Source: Saccharothrix sp. NRRL B-16348
Lineage (GTDB): Bacteria > Actinomycetota > Actinomycetes > Mycobacteriales > Pseudonocardiaceae
Length of the DNA: 64,000 nt
Reading direction: 5' to 3'
Assembly: GCF_001280085.1 (NCBI RefSeq)
Contig: NZ_LGED01000205.1
Coordinates: 10,455-74,454, forward strand
Under the pieces are notes generated by a model, which was given only the letters and a program-made list of their open reading frames with translations, was not told the DNA's origin and searched no databases. Every line of letters starts with the position of its first letter. Position 1 is the stretch's first letter. Below are positions 25,404 through 36,292 of this stretch, in pieces. The position numbers and the translations under genes are program-made.

Positions 25404-26108
25404 TCAAGCGGTCACGGTGAACAGCACGTAGCCGTAGCTCAGCTCCCGCCGGCCGGGGTTCGCGCGGACCCAGCCGTCCACCACGTCGCCGGGGAACTCG
25501 ATGCGCAGCACGGCTTCCAGCTCCGCCGCGTCACGGCAGCGCCACGACGCCATCACCTCGGTGCGCTCGGCGCCCCGTTCGCGCCACCACGCGTCGGTCG
25601 TGTCGGCGGTCCACTGCGCCGACGCCCACGGTGAGGCGGTGAGCAGGTCGGCGAACTCACCGCGCCGCCCGTCGTTGTCGATCACGACGAGCGTGCCGCC
25701 GGGCCGCAGCACGCGCCGCACCTCGGCGAGACCGGCGTCGCAGCCGGGCGGGAAGAAGTAGGCGAACCGGGCGTGCACGACGTCCACGCTCGCGTCGGCC
25801 AACGGGATGTGCTCCGCCGAACCGTGCCGCACCGTCCCCCGCTCCGCCGCCCTGACCAGCAGGTCCGGATCGGGCTCGACCCCGATCGCCTCGGCCGCGT
25901 CCACCGCGTAGCGGGGCAGCCAGAACCCCGTGCCGCAGCCCAGGTCCAGCACCGTGCGCCCAGCCCAGTCGGCCCGCTCGCGCAACGCCCGCCACAACCG
26001 CCCGTCGGGGTCGATCGCCTCGTTCTCGCGCTCGTAGACGTCGGGGTGGTCGGCGATGTTGGGCGCGCGGTGGAAGTCGGAGAACACCCCGTCACGGTAG
26101 AGGGTCAC
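25404..26108 (-). CDS. Class I SAM-dependent methyltransferase
   Basis: A 234-residue methyltransferase. Motif I is VLDLGCGTGFW, the acidic end of strand 2 is IGVEPDPDLL, ASVDVVHARFAYFFPPG follows, and the late motif is VLRPGGTLVVIDND, all typical of Methyltransf_11/25 proteins. There is no signal peptide, and the substrate is unknown. The start is GTG at 26108. The gap to the transglutaminase-like gene on the same strand is 57 bp, with a small CCCCT/AGGGG hairpin, so they are probably separate units. Confidence 0.83.
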   Translation of the reverse strand: MTLYRDGVFSDFHRAPNIADHPDVYERENEAIDPDGRLWRALRERADWAGRTVLDLGCGTGFWLPRYAVDAAEAIGVEPDPDLLVRAAERGTVRHGSAEHIPLADASVDVVHARFAYFFPPGCDAGLAEVRRVLRPGGTLVVIDNDGRRGEFADLLTASPWASAQWTADTTDAWWRERGAERTEVMASWRCRDAAELEAVLRIEFPGDVVDGWVRANPGRRELSYGYVLFTVTA

Positions 26109-26225
26109 GCCGGGAAACCCCGGGCCTGGCGGTGGGCGGCGGTGTGACGGTCATGACGAAACCGCGGTGGCGTGGGATTCACAGGTTTCCACAGGAAGCG
26201 GTGGACCTGCGGGTTGCCCGCCCAC

Positions 26226-26254
26226 TTGGACTAGTGCGACCGGACCAGTGGAAT
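26226..26254 (+). promoter_or_regulatory. Candidate sigma-70-type promoter of the heme peroxidase gene
   Basis: TTGGAC (26226-26231) and TGGAAT (26249-26254) are separated by 17 bases in the 258-bp leader of the peroxidase gene. This is the best match to a vegetative promoter in the gap. The gap holds no other gene. Confidence 0.35.
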
Positions 26255-26366
26255 GGGCCGCGTATCTGATCGACAAATGCTGGTACATGTGTTGGTGAGG
26301 GCGGCCACAGGGGGTGCGTTCGTCCCACCCGGGATTCCCGGGCGTACCAAATGACGTGGGGGATCG

Positions 26367-28031
26367 ATGAAACAGCACGGCACGAACAGCTTCTTCGTCG
26401 TGGGCGAAGGAGTGCTCGAGTTCGACCGCGACGGCACGGCGACGACCCGTGCGCCGCTCACCGTCGAGGAGTTACGGCGGTTCCGGTTCTCCCGCTTGGG
26501 TCCTGAGGGGACTCCGCTGGACGAGGAGACCAGGATCGCGTTGGCCACCGCCATGACCGCGGACGTGCCGCAGCCCGACTCCGCGGACCCGTCGATCCCG
26601 GCGGGTTTCACCTACCTCGGCCAGTTCGTCGACCACGACCTGACCATGGACCGCACCGAGTCGCAGCTCGGCGAGGACGTCACGCTCGACGAGCTGGTGC
26701 AGGGCCGCTCGCCCGCGCTGGACCTCGACTCGGTGTACGGGCGCGGTCCCCAGGACCGCACCGACCGCATCTTCTACGCCGCGGACGGCGTGAAGCTGAA
26801 GGTGGGCAGCACCTCGCCGGTGCCGTTCCCGGACGAACGGGTCAACGTCGCGTTGGAGGGGTTCGACCTGCCGAGGTTCGGCGCGGCGGGCACGACCGGG
26901 GCGGACCGGCGCAGGCCGCTGATCCCGGACAGCCGCAACGACGAGAACCTGGCCGTCGCCCAGACCCACCTGGCGTTCATCAGGTTCCACAACCGGGTCG
27001 TGGACGAGCTGGCGTTGCGCGGGCTGACCGGGCCGCGGCTGTTCACCGCGGCACGCGAGCAGGTGGTGCGCCACTACCAGTGGATGCTGCGCACCGACTT
27101 CCTGCCGCGGATCGTGGACCCGGCGATCGTGGACGACGTGTTCGCCAACGGTCGGCGGTTCTTCGAGGCGCCGGGCCGGGGCCGGTCGCCGCACGGGCTC
27201 CAGCCCACCATGCCGCTGGAGTTCTCGGTGGCGGCGTACCGGTTGGGCCACAGCATGATCCGGGGCGCGTACCAGTGGAACCGGGTGTTCAACTCGGACG
27301 GGCCGGGCGGCGCGGCCACCCTGTTCCTGCTGTTCGTCTTCACCGGCACGTCCGGCAACTTCGACCCGGGATCGACGCTGCCGGACCTGGACAACCCCAA
27401 CTCGGGCACGGTCGACACGCTGCCCACCAACTGGATCGCCGACTTCCGCAGGCTGTTCGACTTCACCGAGGCCGACCGGCCGGACCTCGCGCCGCCGACG
27501 GCCGACGGCGGGAACGTCACCAAGCGGGTCGACAGCCTGCTGGTGAACCCGTTGACCCAGCTCCCGGCGGGCACGTTCGCCGGGCGCGGCACCACGTTCC
27601 CGGAGATCGAGCGCAACCTGGCGTTCCGCAACCTGACCCGGGCGAACATGGTCCGGCTGGCCAGCGGGCAGCAGCTGGCGGAGTTCTTCGGCGTGGAGCC
27701 GTTGACCGACGAGCAGATCCTGGTCGGCGACGGGGGCGTCACGTTGGACGCGCTGACCGACGCGCAGAAGGCCGCGGTGACCGTCGCGACCCCGTTGTGG
27801 TTGTACGTGCTGCGGGAGGCGGAGTTCAACCACGGCAGGCTCGGGCCGGTGGGCGGCCGGATCGTGGCCGAGGTGTTCCACCGCGCCATCGAGGGCAGCC
27901 GCACGTCGATCGTCCGCGAACCGTCGTGGCGGCCGGCGTTCGGACCGGACGCGCAGACGTTCCGGATGACGGACCTGCTGCTGTTCGCGTTCGAGGGCAA
28001 GGCGGACCTGCTCAACCCGCTCGGCGACTGA
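26367..28031 (+). CDS. Animal-type (cyclooxygenase-superfamily) heme peroxidase
   Basis: A 554-residue peroxidase of the bacterial peroxicin type. The distal His is H90 in LGQFVDHDLTMD. LDLDSVYGRGP resembles the calcium-loop region. RNDENLAVAQTHLAFIRFHN is the hallmark helix, and the proximal His is H295 in YRLGHSMIRGAYQWN. These enzymes use hydrogen peroxide to oxidise halides or organic substrates. There is no signal peptide, so it is either cytoplasmic or exported by a non-classical route. GTGGGGGA lies before the ATG. Confidence 0.9.
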   Translation: MKQHGTNSFFVVGEGVLEFDRDGTATTRAPLTVEELRRFRFSRLGPEGTPLDEETRIALATAMTADVPQPDSADPSIPAGFTYLGQFVDHDLTMDRTESQLGEDVTLDELVQGRSPALDLDSVYGRGPQDRTDRIFYAADGVKLKVGSTSPVPFPDERVNVALEGFDLPRFGAAGTTGADRRRPLIPDSRNDENLAVAQTHLAFIRFHNRVVDELALRGLTGPRLFTAAREQVVRHYQWMLRTDFLPRIVDPAIVDDVFANGRRFFEAPGRGRSPHGLQPTMPLEFSVAAYRLGHSMIRGAYQWNRVFNSDGPGGAATLFLLFVFTGTSGNFDPGSTLPDLDNPNSGTVDTLPTNWIADFRRLFDFTEADRPDLAPPTADGGNVTKRVDSLLVNPLTQLPAGTFAGRGTTFPEIERNLAFRNLTRANMVRLASGQQLAEFFGVEPLTDEQILVGDGGVTLDALTDAQKAAVTVATPLWLYVLREAEFNHGRLGPVGGRIVAEVFHRAIEGSRTSIVREPSWRPAFGPDAQTFRMTDLLLFAFEGKADLLNPLGD

Positions 28032-28039
28032 CGTTCGCC

Positions 28040-28077
28040 CGCGACCGGTCCCTCTCGAAGGCCGGGGACCGGTCGCG
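28040..28077. terminator. Bidirectional hairpin terminator
   Basis: A perfect 13-bp stem, CGCGACCGGTCCC with GGGACCGGTCGCG, and a 12-base loop lie between the convergent peroxidase and GntR genes. It probably ends both transcripts. Confidence 0.8.
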
Positions 28078-28094
28078 CGGCCAACGCCCACCGC

Positions 28095-28787
28095 TCACGC
28101 GTGGCGGACCCACTCGCGGTGGAAGCCCTCGACGTGGCGGGTGACCCTGGTGGCGGCCAGCTCGCCGTCGCCCGCCTGGACGGCGCGCAGGATCGACCGG
28201 TGCTCGCGGCGCAGCCGCACGGCGGTCCGCGACCAGTCCGGCAACGCCTGCACGGCGTCCAGCACGGTCCGGTGGATCGCGTCGCGCAGCGCCGCCATGA
28301 TCGCGGTGTTCACGGCGTTGCCCGCGGCGGCGGTGAGGGCGACGTGGAAGTCGGCGTCGAGCTGGTGGAACGCGTCCGCGTCCAGGTCCGGCGCGTCCAT
28401 CCTGGTCAGCAGCTCGGCGGCCCGGACGAGGTCGGGGTGGTCGGGCCGGACCGCGGCCGCGCGCACGGAGTGGCTCTCGATCATCACCCTGGTGCCGACG
28501 AGGTCGGCCATCGGCAGCCGGCGCGTGGCCAGGTGCAGGCGCAGGGCCGCGCCGAGCCCGCCCGCCGGATCGGCGATGACGGTGGTGCCGGCGTCCGGTC
28601 CCGAGCCGACGCCGCTGCGCACCACGCCCATGGCCTGCAGCACCCGGATCGCCTCGCGCACGGTGGCGCGGCTGACACCGAGGTCCTCGGCCAGCTTCCG
28701 CTCGGCGGGCAGCTGCTGCCCCACGCCGAGCCGGCCCGCGCTCAGCTCCGCCTCGACGTGCCGCAGCACCTCGCCGTACCCGGACAA
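28095..28787 (-). CDS. FadR/GntR-family regulator, likely lactate-operon repressor
   Basis: A 230-residue GntR protein of the FadR subfamily. The winged helix contains [20 protein letters not shown] and [14 protein letters not shown]. The all-helical C-terminal FCD domain carries the metal-ligand type residues in [15 protein letters not shown] and [15 protein letters not shown]. It is divergent from lutABC, and twin TGTGGTC-type palindromes lie between them, which is the LldR/LutR arrangement. A TTG start at 28787 is preferred because GGAGGT is perfectly placed before it; the upstream GTG frame would read through the operator. Confidence 0.88.
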   Translation of the reverse strand: MSGYGEVLRHVEAELSAGRLGVGQQLPAERKLAEDLGVSRATVREAIRVLQAMGVVRSGVGSGPDAGTTVIADPAGGLGAALRLHLATRRLPMADLVGTRVMIESHSVRAAAVRPDHPDLVRAAELLTRMDAPDLDADAFHQLDADFHVALTAAAGNAVNTAIMAALRDAIHRTVLDAVQALPDWSRTAVRLRREHRSILRAVQAGDGELAATRVTRHVEGFHREWVRHA

Positions 28788-28802
28788 GGGAACACCTCCG
28801 CA

Positions 28803-28839
28803 CTGTGGTCTGACCACAGCCTGGTGTGGTCAGACCACA
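28803..28839. promoter_or_regulatory. Twin GntR/FadR-type operators for lutABC
   Basis: CTGTGGTCTGACCACAG (28803-28819) and TGTGGTCAGACCACA (28825-28839) are two palindromes with the same TGGTC-n-GACCA arms. Their centres are 21 bp apart (two helical turns). They match the known LldR/LutR site type TNGTNNNACNA. The second site sits where the -35 box of lutA should be, so binding would block transcription. Confidence 0.88.
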
Positions 28840-28844
28840 GAGTC

Positions 28845-28850
28845 TAGACT
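28845..28850 (+). promoter_or_regulatory. -10 box of a leaderless lutA promoter
   Basis: TAGACT ends 7 bases before the GTG start of lutA. There is no Shine-Dalgarno, so transcription likely begins at or near the start codon. Confidence 0.6.
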
Positions 28851-28857
28851 CACCGCG

Positions 28858-29586
28858 GTGAGAGTCGCGCTGTTCGTCACGTGCCTGGTCGACGGTCTGT
28901 TCCCGGACGTCGGCAAGGCCACCGTCCGGCTGCTGGAACGGCTCGGCCACCAGGTGGTCGTCCCGTCCGCCCAGACCTGCTGCGGCCAGATGCACATCAA
29001 CACCGGCTACCCCGGCCAGGCGATGCCGGTGATCCGCAACCACGTCGAGGCGTTCGAGGGCGCCGACGTGATCGTCGCGCCCTCCGGGTCGTGCGCGGGA
29101 TCGGTGCGCCACCAGCACGCCGACGTGGCCCGCAAGCACGGTGACGCGAAGCTGGCCGAGGCCGCCGCGGACACCGCCGCGCGCACGTACGAGCTGTCGG
29201 AGTTCCTGGTGGACGTCCTGGGCGTCACCGACGTGGGCGCGTACTTCCCGCACCGGGTCACCTACCACCCGACGTGCCACTCGCTGCGCGTGCTGAAGGT
29301 GGGCGACCGACCGTTGCGGCTGCTCCGCGCCGTGGAGGGCATCGACCTGGTCGAGCTGCCGTCCGCCGAGACGTGCTGCGGGTTCGGCGGCACGTTCGCG
29401 GTGAAGAACTCCGACACCTCCACCGCGATGCTCGGCGACAAGATGAGCGCGGTGCTGAGCACGAAGGCCGGTGTGCTCACGGCGGGCGACTCGTCGTGCC
29501 TGATGCACATCGGCGGCGGCCTGAGCAGGCTGCGCAGCGGCGTCCGACCGCTGCACCTCGCCCAGATCCTGGAGCACACGCGATGA
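28858..29586 (+). CDS. lutA: LutA/YkgE-type (Fe-S)-binding subunit of L-lactate dehydrogenase complex
   Basis: A 242-residue protein with two cysteine-rich CCG domains, containing QTCCGQMHINTGYPGQ and SAETCCGFGGTFAVKN, plus SGSCAGSVRHQH and YHPTCHSLR. This is the heterodisulfide-reductase-type iron-sulfur layout of LutA/YkgE. With LutB and LutC it forms the cytoplasmic L-lactate oxidising complex that produces pyruvate. The GTG start at 28858 has no Shine-Dalgarno and a -10 just upstream (leaderless). Its stop overlaps lutB by four bases. Confidence 0.9.
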   Translation: MRVALFVTCLVDGLFPDVGKATVRLLERLGHQVVVPSAQTCCGQMHINTGYPGQAMPVIRNHVEAFEGADVIVAPSGSCAGSVRHQHADVARKHGDAKLAEAAADTAARTYELSEFLVDVLGVTDVGAYFPHRVTYHPTCHSLRVLKVGDRPLRLLRAVEGIDLVELPSAETCCGFGGTFAVKNSDTSTAMLGDKMSAVLSTKAGVLTAGDSSCLMHIGGGLSRLRSGVRPLHLAQILEHTR

Positions 29587-30980
29587 CGACGTTCCTGGGC
29601 ATGCCCGCCGGCGGCGGGAACCTGACCGGCGAGCCGTTCCCCAAGGCGGCGCGCGAGGCCCTCGGCAACGCCCAGTTGCGCCGCAACCTGGCCAAGGCGA
29701 CCGGCACGATCCGGGCGAAGCGGGCGAACGTCGTCGGCGAGCTGCCGGACTGGGAGCCCCTGCGCGCGGCGGGCGCGGCGATCAAGGACGAGGTGCTGGC
29801 GAACCTGGACGAGTACCTCGTGCGGTTCGAGGAGGCGTTGACCAGCCGCGGCACGCACGTGCACTGGGCGCGTGACGCCGACGAGGCCAACCGCGTCATC
29901 TCCGACCTGGTGCGGGCGACCGGCACGCGCGAGGTGATCAAGGTCAAGTCGATGGCCACGGTCGAGATCGGGCTGAACGAGGCCTTGGCCGACATCGGCG
30001 TGCACGCGGTGGAGACGGACCTCGCCGAGCTGATCGTCCAGCTGGGCAACGACAAGTCGAGCCACATCCTGGTGCCCGCGATCCACCGCAACCGGTCGGA
30101 GATCCGGGAGATCTTCCGGCGCGAGATGCCGGGCGTGGACCCGGAGCTGACCGACGACCCGCGGGCGTTGGCGGAGGCGGCGCGCAGGCACCTGCGGCAC
30201 AAGTTCATGACGGTGGACGTGGCCATCTCCGGCGCGAACTTCGGCGTGGCCGAGACCGGGTCGCTGGTGGTGGTTGAGTCCGAGGGCAACGGCCGGATGT
30301 GCCTGACGCTGCCGCGCACGCTGATCAGCGTGGTCGGCATCGAGAAGCTGGTGCCGTCGTGGCGCGACCTCGAGGTGTTCCTGCAGTTGCTGCCGCGGTC
30401 GTCGACCGGTGAGCGGATGAACCCGTACACGTCCGTGTGGACGGGGCCGACCGAGGGGCAGACCAGCCACGTGGTGCTGGTGGACAACGGCCGCACGGCC
30501 ACGCTCGCCGACCCGGACGGGCGGGCGGCGTTGCGCTGCATCCGGTGCTCGGCGTGCTTGAACTCGTGCCCGGTGTACGAGCGCACCGGCGGGCACGCGT
30601 ACGGCTCGACGTACCCCGGTCCGATCGGCGCGGTGCTGTCGCCGCAGCTGACCGGCGTCGACCGCAACCCGACGCTGCCGTTCGCGTCGTCGCTGTGCGG
30701 TGTCTGCTACGACGTGTGCCCGGTGGCGATCGACATCCCGTCGATGCTGGTGCACTTGCGGGAGCGGGTCACGTCGTCGAAGCGGACCACGCCGGAGTCG
30801 ACGGCGATGCGGGCGTTGGCGTGGGCGATGTCGGACGCGCGGCGGTGGCGTCGGCTGGTGCGGTTGGGCAAGTTCGGGCGGGTGGCGAGCCGGCACGTGC
30901 CGCTGCCGGGCTGGTCGACGGCCCGCGACCTGCCACAACCGCCTCAGGAGACGTTCCGCGACTGGTGGGAGTCACGTTGA
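29583..30980 (+). CDS. lutB: LutB/YkgF-type iron-sulfur subunit
   Basis: A 465-residue protein. The LUD domain occupies the first two thirds (EVIKVKSMATVEIGLNEAL, VAISGANFGVAETGSLVVVE). A ferredoxin-like region follows with CIRCSACLNSCPVY and CGVCYDVCPVAI, two 4Fe-4S motifs. The helical C-terminus ends in FRDWWESR. It shuttles electrons in lactate oxidation. The ATG lies in an ATGA overlap with lutA, and its TGA overlaps the TTG of lutC, so the three genes are strictly coupled. Confidence 0.92.
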   Translation: MTTFLGMPAGGGNLTGEPFPKAAREALGNAQLRRNLAKATGTIRAKRANVVGELPDWEPLRAAGAAIKDEVLANLDEYLVRFEEALTSRGTHVHWARDADEANRVISDLVRATGTREVIKVKSMATVEIGLNEALADIGVHAVETDLAELIVQLGNDKSSHILVPAIHRNRSEIREIFRREMPGVDPELTDDPRALAEAARRHLRHKFMTVDVAISGANFGVAETGSLVVVESEGNGRMCLTLPRTLISVVGIEKLVPSWRDLEVFLQLLPRSSTGERMNPYTSVWTGPTEGQTSHVVLVDNGRTATLADPDGRAALRCIRCSACLNSCPVYERTGGHAYGSTYPGPIGAVLSPQLTGVDRNPTLPFASSLCGVCYDVCPVAIDIPSMLVHLRERVTSSKRTTPESTAMRALAWAMSDARRWRRLVRLGKFGRVASRHVPLPGWSTARDLPQPPQETFRDWWESR

Positions 30981-31834
30981 GTGCTCGTGACGAGGTCTTG
31001 GCGAGGGTGCGACGGGCGAAGGGCCCGCGTGAGGTCCCGCCGGTGCCGCGCGACTACCGGGCGGCGGGCACGCGGGGGCCGGGTGACCTGGAACTGTTCA
31101 CCGAACGCCTCCGCGACTACCGCGCGCTGGTTCGCGTGGTGGCGGCCGACGAGGTGGCCGACGCGGTCGCCGCGGCGCTGCGTGACCGGGGCGCGCGCCA
31201 CGTCGTGACGGCACCCGGCGTTCCGCCCGAGTGGACGGCGGGGTGGGCGAGATCCGGGGCTGAACCGGCCGGCGGGCCGGGGGCGGGATCGGCCGCCGGG
31301 CCGGGCGACGAACCGGCGACCGGATCCCAGGCGGAACCTACCGGACCAGCGGCGGAACCGGCGGCTGAACCCGCGGCGGGACCGGCGACCGGATCAGGTG
31401 CCGAACCAGGCGGACCAGGGTCGGAACCGGGTGGGGCGGGGTCGGAGCACGCGGAATTGTCGGACCCCGTCGGTAGAATCGAATCAAGGGTTCCCCTTGG
31501 CGGGGACGCTCGCGAAGCGCTTCGCGGGATCGTCGAAGCCGCCGACGCGGTGGTCACGGCCTGTCACGTGGCGGTCGCGGAAACCGGCACGATCGTGCTC
31601 GACCACGACGCCGCCGACCAAGGCCCCCGAGCCCTCACCCTCGTGCCGGACTACCACCTGGTGGTCGTGCGGGCCGACCAGGTGGTGGCGGGCGTGCCGG
31701 ACGCGGTGGCGGCGTTGGTCGGGGTGCGCACCCAGACGTGGATCAGCGGACCGTCCGCGACCAGCGACATCGAGCTGGAACGCGTCGAAGGCGTGCACGG
31801 TCCGCGCACGCTGGAGGTCGTGATCACGCGCTGA
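30977..31834 (+). CDS. lutC: LutC/YkgG-type LUD subunit with a low-complexity insert
   Basis: A 285-residue LUD-domain protein. The N-terminal helix region (SARDEVLARVRRAKG) and the C-terminal core (VVTACHVAVAETGTIVLDHD, RALTLVPDYHLVVVR, TWISGPSATSDIELERVEGV) are typical. They are separated by about 65 residues of Gly/Pro/Ala/Glu/Ser repeats (about 95-160), which ordinary LutC lacks. The start is TTG at 30977 in a TTGA overlap with lutB, with GGGAG upstream; the nearby GTG at 30981 is out of frame. It completes the lactate-oxidising complex. Confidence 0.85.
   Translation: MSARDEVLARVRRAKGPREVPPVPRDYRAAGTRGPGDLELFTERLRDYRALVRVVAADEVADAVAAALRDRGARHVVTAPGVPPEWTAGWARSGAEPAGGPGAGSAAGPGDEPATGSQAEPTGPAAEPAAEPAAGPATGSGAEPGGPGSEPGGAGSEHAELSDPVGRIESRVPLGGDAREALRGIVEAADAVVTACHVAVAETGTIVLDHDAADQGPRALTLVPDYHLVVVRADQVVAGVPDAVAALVGVRTQTWISGPSATSDIELERVEGVHGPRTLEVVITR
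31255..31460 (+). repeat. Low-complexity repeat inside lutC
   Basis: Degenerate repeats of codons for Glu-Pro, Ala/Gly, Gly-Pro and Gly-Ser (protein text such as AEPAAEPAAGPATGSGAEPG) run for about 200 bases. The reading frame stays open throughout, so it is an in-frame expansion and not a frameshift. Confidence 0.8.
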
Positions 31835-31891
31835 ATCCCGTCACCGCCGTCTCACCCTTTGGGCGGGTCCGCCCACGATCGCGTGGTTCGC

Positions 31892-31897
31892 TAGGAT
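31892..31897 (+). promoter_or_regulatory. Candidate -10 box of metH
   Basis: TAGGAT lies 7-15 bases before the start of the riboswitch sequence, which would let the transcript begin with the aptamer. No clear -35 box is seen at 17-18 bases. Confidence 0.4.
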
Positions 31898-31903
31898 CGG
31901 ACT

Positions 31904-31979
31904 CCCGATCGAGAGGCGCTGCAACGGGCGACGAGCCCGCCACGCTCGGCCGGGGCTCGACGATCCGAAGGGCGCCTCC
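31904..31979 (+). ncRNA. S-adenosylhomocysteine (SAH) riboswitch upstream of metH
   Basis: The core motif GGCGCTGCAACGGG, a small P2 hairpin (GGGC/GCCC at 31926-31929 and 31935-31938), CCACGCTCGG and GAAGGGCGCC occur in the order and spacing of the SAH riboswitch class. The P1 stem is formed by GAGGCGC (31913-31919) and GCGCCTC (31972-31978). CGAG at 31910-31913 can pair with CTCG at 31945-31948 as the pseudoknot. The class senses SAH and switches on methyl-cycle genes; metH is a classic target. Sequence agreement is strong; structure was folded by eye. Confidence 0.85.
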
Positions 31980-31992
31980 CAAACCTGGGAGG
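31975..31992 (+). promoter_or_regulatory. Shine-Dalgarno sequestering hairpin of metH
   Basis: CCTCCC (31975-31980) can pair perfectly with GGGAGG (31987-31992), the ribosome-binding site of metH, with a six-base loop. Its first four bases also belong to the 3' strand of riboswitch P1, so P1 and this hairpin exclude each other. Confidence 0.75.
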
Positions 31993-31996
31993 CCGC

Positions 31997-35584
<3,588 letters not shown>

Positions 35585-35616
35585 CCGGTCGCGCGAATGC
35601 GCGGATAAAGGATCAA

Positions 35617-35662
35617 CAGTCCCTCGTCGGCGTGTCGCCGCATTCACACTGACGAGGGACTG
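35617..35662 (+). terminator. Terminator downstream of metH
   Basis: A 12-bp perfect stem, CAGTCCCTCGTC with GACGAGGGACTG, encloses a smaller hairpin (GGCG/CGCC). It begins 32 bases after the metH stop. Confidence 0.75.
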
Positions 35663-35727
35663 CGAAGTCTTCGAAGTCATGGCTATCGTCGCCTTCGGGA
35701 CCGTGAATGGATCCCGAAGGGGGAGCT

Positions 35728-36108
35728 GTGAAAAAGAATTCTCTGATCGCGTCCACGGGCGCGCTGATCGTTTTCGTCATGATGGCGTTGGCGCCGTCGT
35801 CCGCGTCCGCGGCGTCGTTGGCCGCGCCGGCGCCGACCGGCTACGCGGTGGACCGGTCGGCGGTGCCCGCTTGTCACGTCACACCCAAATCGGGCGTGAG
35901 CGGCGTCAACGTCCGCTTGCGCGCGAACGACGACTCCACGCGCCTGGGCATCATCCAGCCCGGGCAGCAGGCGCCGGCGGCGTGCGAGGCCACGTCGGGC
36001 GGGAGCTACACCGCGTGCGGCGGCACGAGCGACTGGTGGGTCCAGGTGAAGTGGGACGGCCGCACCGGTTACGTCGCCCAGCTTTGCGTGGACTGGTACT
36101 CCAGCTGA
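35728..36108 (+). CDS. Small secreted SH3-like protein
   Basis: A 126-residue exported protein. The signal peptide is KKNSLIASTGALIVFVMMAL with cleavage near SASA. The mature part contains VNVRLRANDDSTRLGIIQPG and WWVQVKWDGRTGYVAQLCVD, the pattern of a bacterial SH3 (SH3b) domain, and four cysteines that could form two disulfides. Such domains bind cell-wall peptides. The start is GTG 35728 with AAGGGGGAG before it. A strong terminator follows. Confidence 0.82.
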   Translation: MKKNSLIASTGALIVFVMMALAPSSASAASLAAPAPTGYAVDRSAVPACHVTPKSGVSGVNVRLRANDDSTRLGIIQPGQQAPAACEATSGGSYTACGGTSDWWVQVKWDGRTGYVAQLCVDWYSS

Positions 36109-36146
36109 CCACATTACCCGTTAATCAACGGTCCCATGGGTGAAGA

Positions 36147-36189
36147 GAATGGTGCTGCCCCTTCTCCGCAGAAGCGGGCAGCACCATTC
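36147..36189. terminator. Long bidirectional terminator
   Basis: A perfect 14-bp stem, GAATGGTGCTGCCC with GGGCAGCACCATTC; the loop itself contains a 5-bp stem (CTTCT/AGAAG). It separates the SH3-like gene from the convergent aldo/keto reductase. Confidence 0.85.
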
Positions 36190-36228
36190 CGGGAACGAAT
36201 GCGGAATCAGCGGTAAAAGGACCCGAGG

Positions 36229-36292
36229 TCAGGCGGCCGAGCGTTCGCCGGTCAGGCGACGGGGCAGCCGGACTCAGGCGGCCGAGCGTTCG
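36229..36292. repeat. Direct repeat at the 3' end of the aldo/keto reductase gene
   Basis: The 19-base sequence tcaggcggccgagcgttcg occurs at 36229-36247 and at 36274-36292, 45 bases apart, with similar sequence continuing for about 20 more bases. The second copy encodes the last residues and stop (ERSAA*) of the gene. The first copy lies just past it and would encode the same end. Confidence 0.8.

Noticed and set aside
24957..28144. Long open frames opposite or within the transglutaminase, methyltransferase and peroxidase genes
   Set aside because: GC-rich shadow frames without family signatures; the recognised genes explain the region.
30437..30976. Extension of lutC into lutB
   Set aside because: It would overlap lutB by 540 bases; the TTG in a TTGA overlap with SD explains coupling.
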